Source: Mailhella sp. (GTDB taxonomy: Bacteria > Desulfobacterota > Desulfovibrionia > Desulfovibrionales > Desulfovibrionaceae). Taken from it: a stretch of 64,000 nt of DNA. The stretch lies in the NCBI GenBank assembly GCA_017408905.1, contig JAFQTU010000075.1:62001-126000 (forward strand), written 5' to 3'. A model generated the notes under the pieces. It was not told the DNA's origin. It was given only the letters and a program-made list of their open reading frames with translations, and ran no database searches. The position numbers and the translations under genes are program-made. Shown here in pieces: positions 50,072 to 58,900 of the stretch (the stretch's first letter is position 1; each line of letters opens with the position of its first letter).

Positions 50072-50905
50072 ATGGATCACGTTGAAAAAAGCTACGACCT
50101 CAGCTTCCCTGTCCGCTATGGGGAGATAGGGGAGAACGGCGTTGCCACGCTGGCCGCCCTTGGCAACTGGCTTCAGGAAGCGGCAGGCCTCAGCGCCGAT
50201 TCCCTCGGCTTCGGCGAGAGCGATATGCTGCGCCACAATATCACGTGGATACTCACCCGCCTCGTCCTGCGCATCGACCGCCTGCCCCGTGCCGGTGAAC
50301 AGCTCCGCGTGCATACGTGGCCGTCCACGGCGGACAAGCTGGCGCATCGCGGCTACGAGGTCTTCGACGCGCAGGGCAGGCTCATCGTCAGCGGCGGAAG
50401 CGCGTGGACCGCGATGGACCTTTCCGAACGCCGCATCACGGCCATCCCCGAGGATATCTCCCGCCTTTTCCCTGACGATCCGCGCCCCTGCGACGCCTTT
50501 GTGGGCCGCGTCATCCCCCGCCTGAAAGGCGACAGCGCCACCTCCTGCCTTCTCCGTGTGCGCAGGGACGACCTTGATATCAACGGCCATGTGAACAATA
50601 CCCGCTACCTGTCGTGGCTTATGGAGACCCTGCCCCCGACGCCTATGCTCTCCAAGGATGGCGAGACCGGCGCAGAGCCGCTCGTCCCCCGCCTTCTCGA
50701 CATCACCTTCCGCGCCGAATGCTTCCCGCAGGAGGAACTGGAATGCCTGAGCGCGCCCTCGGAAGCCCCCGCAGGCGCTCCTGCCGAAGTGCTGGGCCGC
50801 GAAGTGCCGTGGGCCCTGCTCCACTCCATCCGCCGCCTGTCGGACGAAAGCGAGGTCTGCCGGGCGCTCACGCTGTGGGACAGAGACCCGGAAGCGGCCC
50901 GCTGA
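50072..50905 (+). CDS. Acyl-ACP thioesterase (FatA/FatB-like)
   Basis: A 277-residue double hot-dog thioesterase that releases fatty acids from acyl-ACP. The catalytic Asn-His block is RDDLDINGHVNNTRYLSWL near residue 168-186. The N-terminal half starts with YDLSFPVRYGEIGENGVATL and includes WILTRLVLRIDRLP near 59. Starts 34 bp after tamB and may share its transcript. Bacterial homologues are common in anaerobes; chain-length preference cannot be read. Confidence 0.88.
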   Translation: MDHVEKSYDLSFPVRYGEIGENGVATLAALGNWLQEAAGLSADSLGFGESDMLRHNITWILTRLVLRIDRLPRAGEQLRVHTWPSTADKLAHRGYEVFDAQGRLIVSGGSAWTAMDLSERRITAIPEDISRLFPDDPRPCDAFVGRVIPRLKGDSATSCLLRVRRDDLDINGHVNNTRYLSWLMETLPPTPMLSKDGETGAEPLVPRLLDITFRAECFPQEELECLSAPSEAPAGAPAEVLGREVPWALLHSIRRLSDESEVCRALTLWDRDPEAAR

Positions 50906-50918
50906 CCGCCGATACGGA

Positions 50919-50956
50919 AAAGCCCCGTCGTTTCCCGGAGGAAGCGGCGGGGCTTT
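50919..50956. terminator. Bidirectional intrinsic terminator
   Basis: AAAGCCCCG (50919-50927) pairs with CGGGGCTTT (50948-50956), and the stem extends inward with a T-G pair. It lies between the convergent thioesterase and glycosyltransferase genes. Confidence 0.82.
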
Positions 50957-50974
50957 GTCGTGATGTAGTGCGGC

Positions 50975-52102
50975 TCAGGCGCGGGCCTGAACGATGGGCG
51001 CATAGACCTTCATGGTATGGCTTAGGAAGTCTTCAAGGCGCAGGCCGCCTTCCAGCACACGGGCGTGGCAGTATGCGGCAAGCTCGTTCCGCCATTCGGG
51101 GGCGAGCGCCTGCACCATGCGTTCGGCCATAGCCTGCGTGTCCCCGGGTTCGAAGCAGTACGCTTCCGGGATGAGGTCGGGCATGACGCCCGTGGTGGAC
51201 GAGATGAGCGGAACGCCCGTGGCCATGATCTCAAGGGCGGCGCGGGCAATGGCTTCGGAACCCAGCGAGGCCAGCATCCCGAGGTCGAGCGCGTTGAGCA
51301 CGGCTTCGGGGCGCGATACCTTGCCCGTAACGGTCACGACTTCGCCCAGTTCGCCAAGGCCGTTCTCCCGGCTCCAGCGCGCTACGTCTTCCGTTTTGAA
51401 CTGCGAGTCGAAGCCGATGACAAGGAAGCGGATGCGCCGGGCTTCGGGATGCAGGCTGCGGGCTATGCCAAGGGCTTCGATGGTCTCCTTGATGCCCTTC
51501 ACTTCATCCATGCGGCCCAGAAGGCCCATCACGATGTCGTTTTCGCCGTAGCCGTAGAAGCGGCGCATTTCCTCGCGGGCGGCCTTGTCTTCACGGAAGC
51601 GGGCCGTATCCACGCCGCCGAGTATGGTGTGCAGGCGCGGGGCAGGCACATGGAGCACCTCGGCGAAATGGCGCGTCATCAGGCCGTTGGTGGCGATGAC
51701 GGCATCGGCGACCTTGCAGTGCAGCCAGCGGTTCACAAGGCCGTTCTTGGGGAGGCGGCGGTCGCCGCGCGTGCGCACAAGGCCGAAGCCGTATTTCTTC
51801 TGCATGAGCGCCCACAGGATGAAGGCCTCGCCGCGGTGGCAGTTCACCACGTCGGGCCGGAAATCGCGGACGAGCCTATCCATGCCGCGCCAGAGGGTGG
51901 CGAGCTTGGCCGGGGATGCGCTGTTGAACGGCAGGGCGATGGTGCGCAGGCCCAGTTCCCTTGCTTTTTCAAGGGGGGGCGTGCCTTCAAGGCCCGCCAC
52001 GATGGAGTCGTGTCCGGCCTCTTGCAGGCATTTGGCCAGCGTTACCCCATACCATGCGGTAGCGTTGTACCAGCGTACGTTGACGACCTGAATGGTGCGC
52101 AT
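50975..52102 (-). CDS. Glycosyltransferase family 4 protein
   Basis: A 375-residue GT-B enzyme. The N-terminal acceptor half contains WYGVTLAKCLQEAGHDSIVAG-like Rossmann sequence (NATAWYGVTLAKCL near 14). The C-terminal donor half has GLLGRMDEVKGIKE near 195 and the E-x7-E motif in LGSEAIARAALEIMATGVPL near 290, followed by SSTTGVMPDLI. Transfers a sugar from an activated donor, probably to lipopolysaccharide or another envelope glycan, but no other glycan gene is nearby. It is followed upstream by the M20 peptidase gene, 9 bp away, same strand. Confidence 0.9.
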   Translation of the reverse strand: MRTIQVVNVRWYNATAWYGVTLAKCLQEAGHDSIVAGLEGTPPLEKARELGLRTIALPFNSASPAKLATLWRGMDRLVRDFRPDVVNCHRGEAFILWALMQKKYGFGLVRTRGDRRLPKNGLVNRWLHCKVADAVIATNGLMTRHFAEVLHVPAPRLHTILGGVDTARFREDKAAREEMRRFYGYGENDIVMGLLGRMDEVKGIKETIEALGIARSLHPEARRIRFLVIGFDSQFKTEDVARWSRENGLGELGEVVTVTGKVSRPEAVLNALDLGMLASLGSEAIARAALEIMATGVPLISSTTGVMPDLIPEAYCFEPGDTQAMAERMVQALAPEWRNELAAYCHARVLEGGLRLEDFLSHTMKVYAPIVQARA

Positions 52103-52111
52103 GGCAGGCTC

Positions 52112-53356
52112 CTAGTCGCTGAAGAGCATGGAGGCGTAAACCTGCGCATCGCCCACGGCGAAGGAAAGGCGAGCCGCCTCGTTGGGGGTGTGGCAGTTCT
52201 CGAAGATATGCGCCCACACGGCGGCAGGGATGCCGAGCTGGCGGAAGCTCACCGCCACGGTGGAGCCGCCCACGCCGCCGCACCAGCATTCCACGCCGAG
52301 AACTTCCTTCACGGCCTTTCTGAGGGCCACCACCACGCCGCTGTCTTCGGGGGTGGGAGCGGAGGCCGGAGCATAGGTCTGGATATCCACGCTCACGTCC
52401 ACGCCGTACTGCCTGCCCACGCTTTCGCCCAGTTCGCGGAAGGCGGCCAGCACGTCGTCCAGCGGGTAGCAGGGAAGCACGCGGCAGTCGATATAGAAGA
52501 CTTCGCGCCCGGGCATGGTGTTCACGTTGGGCACGTTGGCTTCATGTTTGGAAGGCGTGAAGGTGGAGCGGTTGGGGCTGAAAATGTCGTTGCGGGCGTC
52601 GAATTTCTTTTCCACCTCGGCCGCACCGAGTATCATGGCGGCCGCGCCGACAAGGGCGTTCCTGCCGTCGTCGGGCTTGGAGGCGTGGCACTGCTGGCCC
52701 TGCACGGTGACGCGCAGCCAGAGGATGCCCTTTTCCGCCACTTCGATGAAGGAACCGTCCGGGCTGCCGGAGTCGGGAACCATGACAAGGTCGCCTTCCT
52801 TCACGAAGCCGGGCTTTTCCTTGAGAAGATGCTGTATGCCGTAGGCGTTGCCGGTCTCTTCGTCCGACACGAAGATGAGGCCGAGGCTGAGGTCGGGCGT
52901 GACGCCCTGCTCCTTCAGCGCGGCGGCCACCATACAGCCGCAGACGATGGCCTGCTGATTGTCTTCGACGCCGCGGCCGTAGATGAGGTCGGGGTCGTCC
53001 TCATCGCGGGTGACGGTCCACGGGTCGGTGCGCCACAGGCTTTCCTCACCGGCGGGAACCACATCCATGTGGCCGAGTATCCAGAGCGTTTTCTCGCTTT
53101 TGCCCGGCACTCGTACGATGAGGTTGGGGCGCTTGCCGGAGGGAACGCGCTCGTCGGGGGCATCGATATGTTCGATATCGTCGATGCCAAAGGAACGGAG
53201 CCAGTTCTCAAGGTAATCGGCCTTGTCCTGTTCGCCGGTTCCGCCATTGTCCGGCCCGAGGCCGCGCAGGGCGGTGAGATTGCTTTGCAGTTCAAAAACA
53301 CGTTCCGCACCGCCTGCAAGGGCGGCGAGCACTTTCTGCTTCTGTTCCAATGACAT
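52112..53356 (-). CDS. M20-family metallopeptidase
   Basis: A 414-residue dizinc hydrolase (ArgE/DapE/succinyl-diaminopimelate type). Metal ligands: His and Asp in LGHMDVVPAG near residue 94-103, YGRGVEDNQQAI near 127 (bridging Asp), catalytic Glu in SDEETGNAYG near 165, Asp in VMVPDSGSPDG near 193 and the C-terminal His in FENCHTPNEAA near 387. Substrate may be a dipeptide or N-acyl amino acid. The start at 53356 has CGGAGATATCT upstream. No signal peptide. Confidence 0.9.
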   Translation of the reverse strand: MSLEQKQKVLAALAGGAERVFELQSNLTALRGLGPDNGGTGEQDKADYLENWLRSFGIDDIEHIDAPDERVPSGKRPNLIVRVPGKSEKTLWILGHMDVVPAGEESLWRTDPWTVTRDEDDPDLIYGRGVEDNQQAIVCGCMVAAALKEQGVTPDLSLGLIFVSDEETGNAYGIQHLLKEKPGFVKEGDLVMVPDSGSPDGSFIEVAEKGILWLRVTVQGQQCHASKPDDGRNALVGAAAMILGAAEVEKKFDARNDIFSPNRSTFTPSKHEANVPNVNTMPGREVFYIDCRVLPCYPLDDVLAAFRELGESVGRQYGVDVSVDIQTYAPASAPTPEDSGVVVALRKAVKEVLGVECWCGGVGGSTVAVSFRQLGIPAAVWAHIFENCHTPNEAARLSFAVGDAQVYASMLFSD

Positions 53357-53377
53357 AGATATCTCCGATTAAACACC

Positions 53378-53418
53378 TAACACCGGGAACCGAAATACGG
53401 AACCCGGTGAGGTGGCCG
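53378..53418 (-). terminator. Inverted repeat downstream of the PxxKW gene (weak terminator)
   Basis: ACCGGG/CCCGGT stem (about 53389-53414) extended by CACCT/AGGTG. The U-tract on the minus strand is short. Confidence 0.45.
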
Positions 53419-53468
53419 AGAATAAGACGGCTTGAACAGCTCTTCCGCCGATAGGCTTGGCGCTGTTC

Positions 53469-53488
53469 CCGCACAGAAGCCTGTGCGG
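53469..53488. other. Perfect 8-bp inverted repeat
   Basis: CCGCACAG-aagc-CTGTGCGG, in the spacer downstream of the PxxKW gene. Role unknown; no T-run adjoins it. Confidence 0.5.
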
Positions 53489-53535
53489 CACAAAGGCAAG
53501 GCAGGATTCCTGCCAGCCCTGCAGACGCGTACGGC

Positions 53536-53802
53536 TTACTTGCCCTTGGCGGCGCGCTTGGAGGCCTTGAGGGGGTTGACCTTGGCCTTGGCGGCGGTTT
53601 CGACCTTGATGTGGGTGGCGAAGTTGCACTTGCCGGAAGTCCACTTCTTGGCGGGCATGGGGTAGCTGGTGCAGAACTGCTGGCCTTCGAATTCGCACAC
53701 GCGTTCGCAGCCCACGCACTTTTCGTCGATGGGCTGGACGAGAATGCCATTCACTTCGACACCGGCTTCAGTCTTGACGGCGTTCTGAAGAACTTTGCTC
53801 AT
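53536..53802 (-). CDS. PxxKW-family cysteine-rich protein
   Basis: 88 aa. A short cysteine-rich domain (CVGCERVCE then QQFCTSYPMPAKKWTSGKCNF at about residues 29-60, quoted in parts) gives the family its name: PMPAKKW. Five cysteines may bind an iron-sulfur cluster or zinc. The C-terminal 25 residues are basic (NPLKASKRAAKGK) and probably contact nucleic acid or acidic partners. The family is typical of Desulfovibrio-like bacteria, and its function is not established. Likely an independent transcript. Confidence 0.8.
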   Translation of the reverse strand: MSKVLQNAVKTEAGVEVNGILVQPIDEKCVGCERVCEFEGQQFCTSYPMPAKKWTSGKCNFATHIKVETAAKAKVNPLKASKRAAKGK

Positions 53803-53982
53803 AGGAATCCTCCAAATAATTTTCCCGAAGAACGGGACTAGTCAGCTCGGTTAGGAACACGATTAATTGTCCTGTAATCGCCGTTCTGTCAAGCCTAAAA
53901 TGCATTCCTTGTGAAATCATGTTCCTGCTGGACAGGTACGGGGGCTTTATAGTAAACTTTCCTAATAATAAAGGAGTCAACC

Positions 53983-54573
53983 ATGCCCCGCTTCCGTTCC
54001 CTTAAAGTCCTTGTGCGCTCCTGGTTCCGTTCCGAAGGATGGAGCAAGGAGAGCCCCCTTCCCCCCGAATGCTATGGAGAAGGCGTAGCCACGCTTTCCC
54101 TTGTCAATCCGCTCTTCGCCTGCCTCACCGAAGGCGGCTATATGGCCGACCGGGCCGCCTACGCCCTTGGCGGCGTCATGGCCAGGTTGTACGAAGAATC
54201 CCACGAAGAAGCCAAGAACATCGTGCGCCGCTTCATGTGGCATATGAACGAGGAATCCGGCAATATCGGCTGGGGCATCCCCGAAGCCTTCGGAGAGACC
54301 CTCGCCCAGTCCGCCCCGCTTGCCGAAACCTTCCGCCGCGTGCTCCTGCACTATGTCTATGACGCCCCGGAAGGCAAGAGCACCAGCTTCTGCGACCATG
54401 CCCCCCTGCGCATCTCCTGCTACAAGGCCATTGCCCGCCTGCTGGAAGCCCGCCCGCAGTATGTGCAGGAATCCATGCCCGTCCTTCGCCATTCCGCCGA
54501 ATTCGAGACCGACGAGGCCTGCCGCGAGGCCGCCCGGGCCCTGGTGCGCAAGTATATGCTCACAGCGCTGTAA
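53983..54573 (+). CDS. Conserved helical protein, DVU0298-like (unknown function)
   Basis: 196 aa, all-helical with HEAT-like repeat character: GGYMADRAAYALGGVMARLYEE (quoted to AALGGVMARL), ESHEEAKNIVRRFMWHM, NEESGNIGWGIPEAFGETL and a C-terminal ACREAARALVRKYML. I associate it with a Desulfovibrio conserved family, based on memory of the motif set, not a search. The repeats suggest protein binding. Bounded by a strong terminator at 54603. Confidence 0.65.
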   Translation: MPRFRSLKVLVRSWFRSEGWSKESPLPPECYGEGVATLSLVNPLFACLTEGGYMADRAAYALGGVMARLYEESHEEAKNIVRRFMWHMNEESGNIGWGIPEAFGETLAQSAPLAETFRRVLLHYVYDAPEGKSTSFCDHAPLRISCYKAIARLLEARPQYVQESMPVLRHSAEFETDEACREAARALVRKYMLTAL

Positions 54574-54602
54574 GCCGGGCCCCAGTGAAAATCAGCCATG
54601 AA

Positions 54603-54633
54603 AAAAGGCGGGTGCGCGAAGCATCCGCCTTTT
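54603..54633. terminator. Bidirectional intrinsic terminator
   Basis: A 13-bp stem with one G-T pair (54603-54615 and 54621-54633), loop GCGAA, A-rich left and T-rich right. Confidence 0.85.
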
Positions 54634-54655
54634 CATGTGCGTTTTGCCTTCCTGA

Positions 54656-54982
54656 TTACAGGATGAGGCCGGAACCGCCTTCGCTGGGATTGGGGTTCAG
54701 GCCGCCGGAAGCCATGGTGATGTTGGAGCAGGCTTCGATGTACTTGTCCTGCACGTCCTGCGGGGTGTGCTTGTATTCGAAGAGGAAGTGCTTGCCGTCG
54801 ATGCGGCCGTTGCAGTCGCGGTCGAAGGGGTAGCCGTAGGGCAGCATCATGAGCTGCACGCCCTGCTGGGTGGGCACGGTCTGCATGATGACAACGTCGT
54901 TCAGGGCATGGGCTTCGGCGTCGTACTTGCCGATAACGAGTTCACCGGTCACGATCTTGACCAGACGGATATCATAAGCCAT
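54656..54982 (-). CDS. Small protein with probable Sm-like beta-barrel
   Basis: 108 aa. The pattern IRLVKIVTGELVIGKYDAEA at the N-terminus, VVIMQTVPTQQGVQLMMLPYGYPF, and a KHFLFEYKHTPQDVQDKYIEA C-terminal helix (all quoted in parts) recall Sm/LSM-like proteins found in bacteriophages and some bacteria, where LVTGEEVIG is typical. If correct it would form a ring that binds RNA or protein. The start has AAGGAG 8 bases upstream. Monocistronic, between two terminators. Assignment is a pattern inference. Confidence 0.6.
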   Translation of the reverse strand: MAYDIRLVKIVTGELVIGKYDAEAHALNDVVIMQTVPTQQGVQLMMLPYGYPFDRDCNGRIDGKHFLFEYKHTPQDVQDKYIEACSNITMASGGLNPNPSEGGSGLIL

Positions 54983-55096
54983 GGGAAAACTCCTTGGAAT
55001 AGTGTACTGCATAAGTAGGCAGTGGCCGCTTTCTTGTCAAGGCGGGCTCTTGCCATTTGCTCCGTGTCGGCCTATTTCTTGTTGAGCGAGGATGCC

Positions 55097-55828
55097 ATGC
55101 ACAAGAAAAAGACCTACCCTGCCGACGCTCTCCGTAAGCTTTCCGAGCTCGAAAGCAAGCTGGATTACCGCTTCCGCGACATCTATCTGCTTGCCTCCGC
55201 GCTCACGCACAGTTCGTGGGCCAACGAGCATAATACCCAGCACAACGAGCGCCTTGAATTCCTTGGGGACGCCGTTCTGGAAGTGAACGTCTCCCTCGAG
55301 ATCTACAAGCGCTTCCCCAAGGAGAGGGAAGGCGGCATGACGCGCCTGCGCTCGCGCATGGTGAGTGAAGGCAAGCTGGCGGAACTCGCCCGCAGTCTGG
55401 ACATCGGCCCCCTGCTCTTCATGGGGCGCGGCGAGGAATCGCAGGGGGGGCGCGAGCGCCCTGCCCTTCTGGCCGACGCTATGGAAGCCGTGCTAGGCGC
55501 AGTCTATCTTGACGGCGGCCATGAAGCCGCGGCCGCGCTCATCCGCAGGCTGTACGAAGGCCGCTGGCCCGAAGCCGGCACGGAGCGCAAGAGCAAAGAC
55601 TACAAGACACGCCTTCAGGAAGCCACGCAGGCCATCCTGCATTCCCTGCCCGTCTACGTGCCGCTTTCCAGCACAGGCCCTGAACACGCCAAGGTCTTCT
55701 GCGTCCAGCTCGACCTTTCGGACGGGCGCAGTTTCACGGCCGAAGGGGCCAGCCTCAAGCGTGCCGAGCAGGAAGCCGCGCGCATAGCCCTCGAAGCCCT
55801 TGGCGCAGGGGAATCGGCGGAAAAATAA
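55097..55828 (+). CDS. rnc: Ribonuclease III
   Basis: A 243-residue dsRNA endonuclease that processes rRNA and other structured RNAs. RNase III signature: NERLEFLGDAVLEVNVS near residue 50-66 with the catalytic Asp, EGGMTRLRSRMVSEGKLAEL, and LLADAMEAVLGAVYLDGG near 125 with the catalytic Glu. The dsRBD occupies about 165-235 (KTRLQEATQAILHSLPVYVP and AEQEAARIALEAL). Start ATG 55097 with GAGGA upstream. Ends at a terminator before the activase gene. Confidence 0.95.
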   Translation: MHKKKTYPADALRKLSELESKLDYRFRDIYLLASALTHSSWANEHNTQHNERLEFLGDAVLEVNVSLEIYKRFPKEREGGMTRLRSRMVSEGKLAELARSLDIGPLLFMGRGEESQGGRERPALLADAMEAVLGAVYLDGGHEAAAALIRRLYEGRWPEAGTERKSKDYKTRLQEATQAILHSLPVYVPLSSTGPEHAKVFCVQLDLSDGRSFTAEGASLKRAEQEAARIALEALGAGESAEK

Positions 55829-55865
55829 GCACCTTTTTTTCGAAGGGCAGACAGGATATATCGGG

Positions 55866-55895
55866 AAGGCCGGCCTTTTTCAGGGCTGGCCTTTT
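55866..55895 (+). terminator. Intrinsic terminator of rnc
   Basis: AAGGCCGGCC (55866-55875) pairs with GGCTGGCCTT (55884-55893) with one G-U pair, followed by TT. Confidence 0.7.
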
Positions 55896-55961
55896 CCTGT
55901 CTTGACTCCTGGAGCTTTTTCTCCCATTATTTTCACGTTCGATTCCCTCAGGGTGTCTTGT

Positions 55962-58900
55962 ATGACTGCAAGTTCGACCTTGGCTCATCTTGGTCTCGAC
56001 ATCGGCTCCACCACGGTGAAGCTCGTTGTCCTCGACCGGTCTAGTCGTGTGCTCTACGCACGATATCAGCGTCACCTCTCCGATGTCCGGGCAACGGTTG
56101 CCCAGCTTTTCCACGAAGCCCTCGCCGACGAGCGGATTTCGGGGCTCGATTTCACCCTTGCGGCCACGGGTTCCGGCGCTATCGCCCTGACCGACGAGTT
56201 CGGCATCCCCTTCGTGCAGGAGGTCATCGCCTCTGCCGAGAGCATCAGGCGGCGCATCCCCGATGCGGACGTCACCATCGAGCTTGGCGGCGAGGATGCG
56301 AAGATCACCTTCTTCACGGGCGGTGTGGAACAGCGCATGAACGAGACCTGCGCTGGCGGCACGGGCGCGTTCATCGACCAGATGGCGGCCTTCCTCAATA
56401 CCGATGCCGCAGGCCTCAACGAACTGGCCTCGCGCAGCCGCAACATCTACCCCATCGCCTCCCGATGCGGCGTTTTCGCCAAAACGGATATCCTGCCCCT
56501 CTTGAACGAAGGCTGTGCGCGCGAAGACATCGCGGCCTCCATCTTTCAGGCCGTGGTCGAGCAGGCCGTCAGCGGCCTTGCCTGCGGCCGCGTCATCCAG
56601 GGCAAGGTGGCGTTCCTTGGCGGCCCTCTGGCCTTCCTCACCAGTCTGCGCCAGCGCTTTGTGGAAACGCTGGAACTTACGGAAGAAAACGCCATCTTCC
56701 CTGAGTACGCGGAATACTTCGTGGCTATGGGCACGGCCCTTCATTCCCTTCATCGGCGCGAGACCCCCGGTATCGAGCAGCAGGTTGGAGAGCGTGCGTG
56801 GACAGCCGCAGAGCTGTCGTCTCTTGCTGATGAAATGACCAGCACGGCCCATGCCCCCCACGAGGAATCGCTTCCTCCCCTCTTTGAGGATGCCGCCGAT
56901 CTGCGCGATTTCCGCAGCCGCCATGCCTCCCATACCGCACCCAGAGTTAGACTGAGCGAACTTGAAGGCACGCCCGAACGCCCGTCCAAGCTCTACCTCG
57001 GCATAGACGCCGGTTCCACCACCATCAAGTCGGTGCTGGCCGACGAACAGGGCCGCATAGCCCATTCTACCTACGCGCCCAGTCAGGGCCGCCCCCTCGA
57101 TGCCGCCGTGGATATCCTCAGGGGCATCTATGACATCCTTCCCGACAATGCCTGCATTGCCGGTGCGGGCGTCACGGGCTACGGCGGCGGCCTCATCCGC
57201 GCCGGTCTGCACGCCGACGTGGACGAGGTGGAGACCCTCGCCCACTGCAAGGCCGCGCAGTTTTTCCTGCCCGAAGTCTCCTTCGTGCTGGACATCGGCG
57301 GGCAGGATATCAAATGCCTGCACGTCAAGGACGGCATCGTGGATAAGATACAGCTCAACGAGGCCTGTTCCGCCGGATGCGGCTCCTTTATCGAGACCTT
57401 TGCCAAATCGCTGGGCATGACGCTTCCCGATTTCGTGAGCGAGGCCCTGAGCGCCCGCCATCCCGTCGATCTCGGCACGCGCTGTACCGTGTTCATGAAC
57501 TCGCGCGTGAAGCAGGCCCAGAAGGAAGGCCGCTCCGTGGGCGACATCGCCGCAGGCCTTTCCTATTCCGTGGTGAAGAACGCCCTCTACAAGGTCATCA
57601 AGATATCCAGCCCCGAAGAGCTCGGTACGCACGTCATCGCCCAGGGCGGTTCCTTCAAGAACGACGCCCTGCTCCGCGCCCTTGAACTCAGCCTTGGCCG
57701 CGAGGTCCTGCGCCTCGACATCGCCGGACTGATGGGCGCTTTCGGCGCGGCGCTCATCGCCCGTGCCAATGCCAGCCCGGCAGGCTCCACCCTGCTTTCC
57801 CGCGAGGAGCTGGCCGCCTTCAAGTCCGAAAGCACGGTCACGCGATGCAAGGGCTGTTCCAATCACTGCCTGCTCACCATCAGCCGCTTTTCCGACGGCA
57901 AGCGCTTCATTTCCGGCAACCGCTGTGAAAAGGGCGCGGGGGCTACGGCCGCCAGCAAGGAACTGCCCAACCTCTTCGACTACAAGTACAAGCGCCTTTT
58001 CGAATACTATCAGCCCCTTCCCAAGGATAAGGCCCTGCGCGGGACCGTGGGCATCCCCCGCGTGCTGAACATGTACGAAGACTACCCCATGTGGTTCACG
58101 CTGTTCACGCGGCTCGGCTTCCATGTGGTGCTTTCTTCGGCCTCGTCCAAGGCGCAGTATGCGCACGGCATGAACACCATCCCGTCCCAGACCGTATGCT
58201 ATCCGGCCAAACTCAGCCACGGGCACGTGATGGAGCTCATCGGCAAGGGCGTGAGGCGCATCTTCTACCCCTGCATCGCCTTCGAGCGGCAGGAATTCAT
58301 CACCCAGCACAACCGCTATAACTGCCCTGTGGTGGGCGGCTATCCTGAACTTCTGAAGAACAATGTGGAAAAGCTCCGCGAGCAGGGCGTGAACCTTATC
58401 TGCCCCTTCCTGCCCCTGGAGTTCGGCGCCTTGGCCGACAGCCTGCTTCAGCTTGATATCTTTAAGAATATTCCCCGCTGGGAACTGGAAGACGCCCTTG
58501 GCGAGGCCTTCCGCGAAAAGAAAAAGTTCAAGGAAGACTTGAAGGATAAGGGCGAGGAAGTGCTGGCATGGCTCAAGGAGAACGACCGCATGGGCATCAT
58601 CCTTGCGGGCCACCCCTACCATGTCGATCCCGAGGTGCATCACGGCATCCCGGATCTTGTCACCGCGTCCGGCCTTGCCGTACTCAGCGAGGATTCCGTG
58701 GCGCATCTCACGCCCGACCCCGGCAGGCTTCGCGTGGTGGACCAGTGGACGTACCATGCTCGCCTCTACCGTGCCGCCGCCTATGCCGCGCAGTCGGACA
58801 GCGTGTCCCTTGTGCAGCTCGTCTCCTTCGGATGCGGCCTCGATGCCGTGACGGCGGATCAGGTGGAAGAGATACTTGCCGCTTCCGGCCGCCTCTACAC

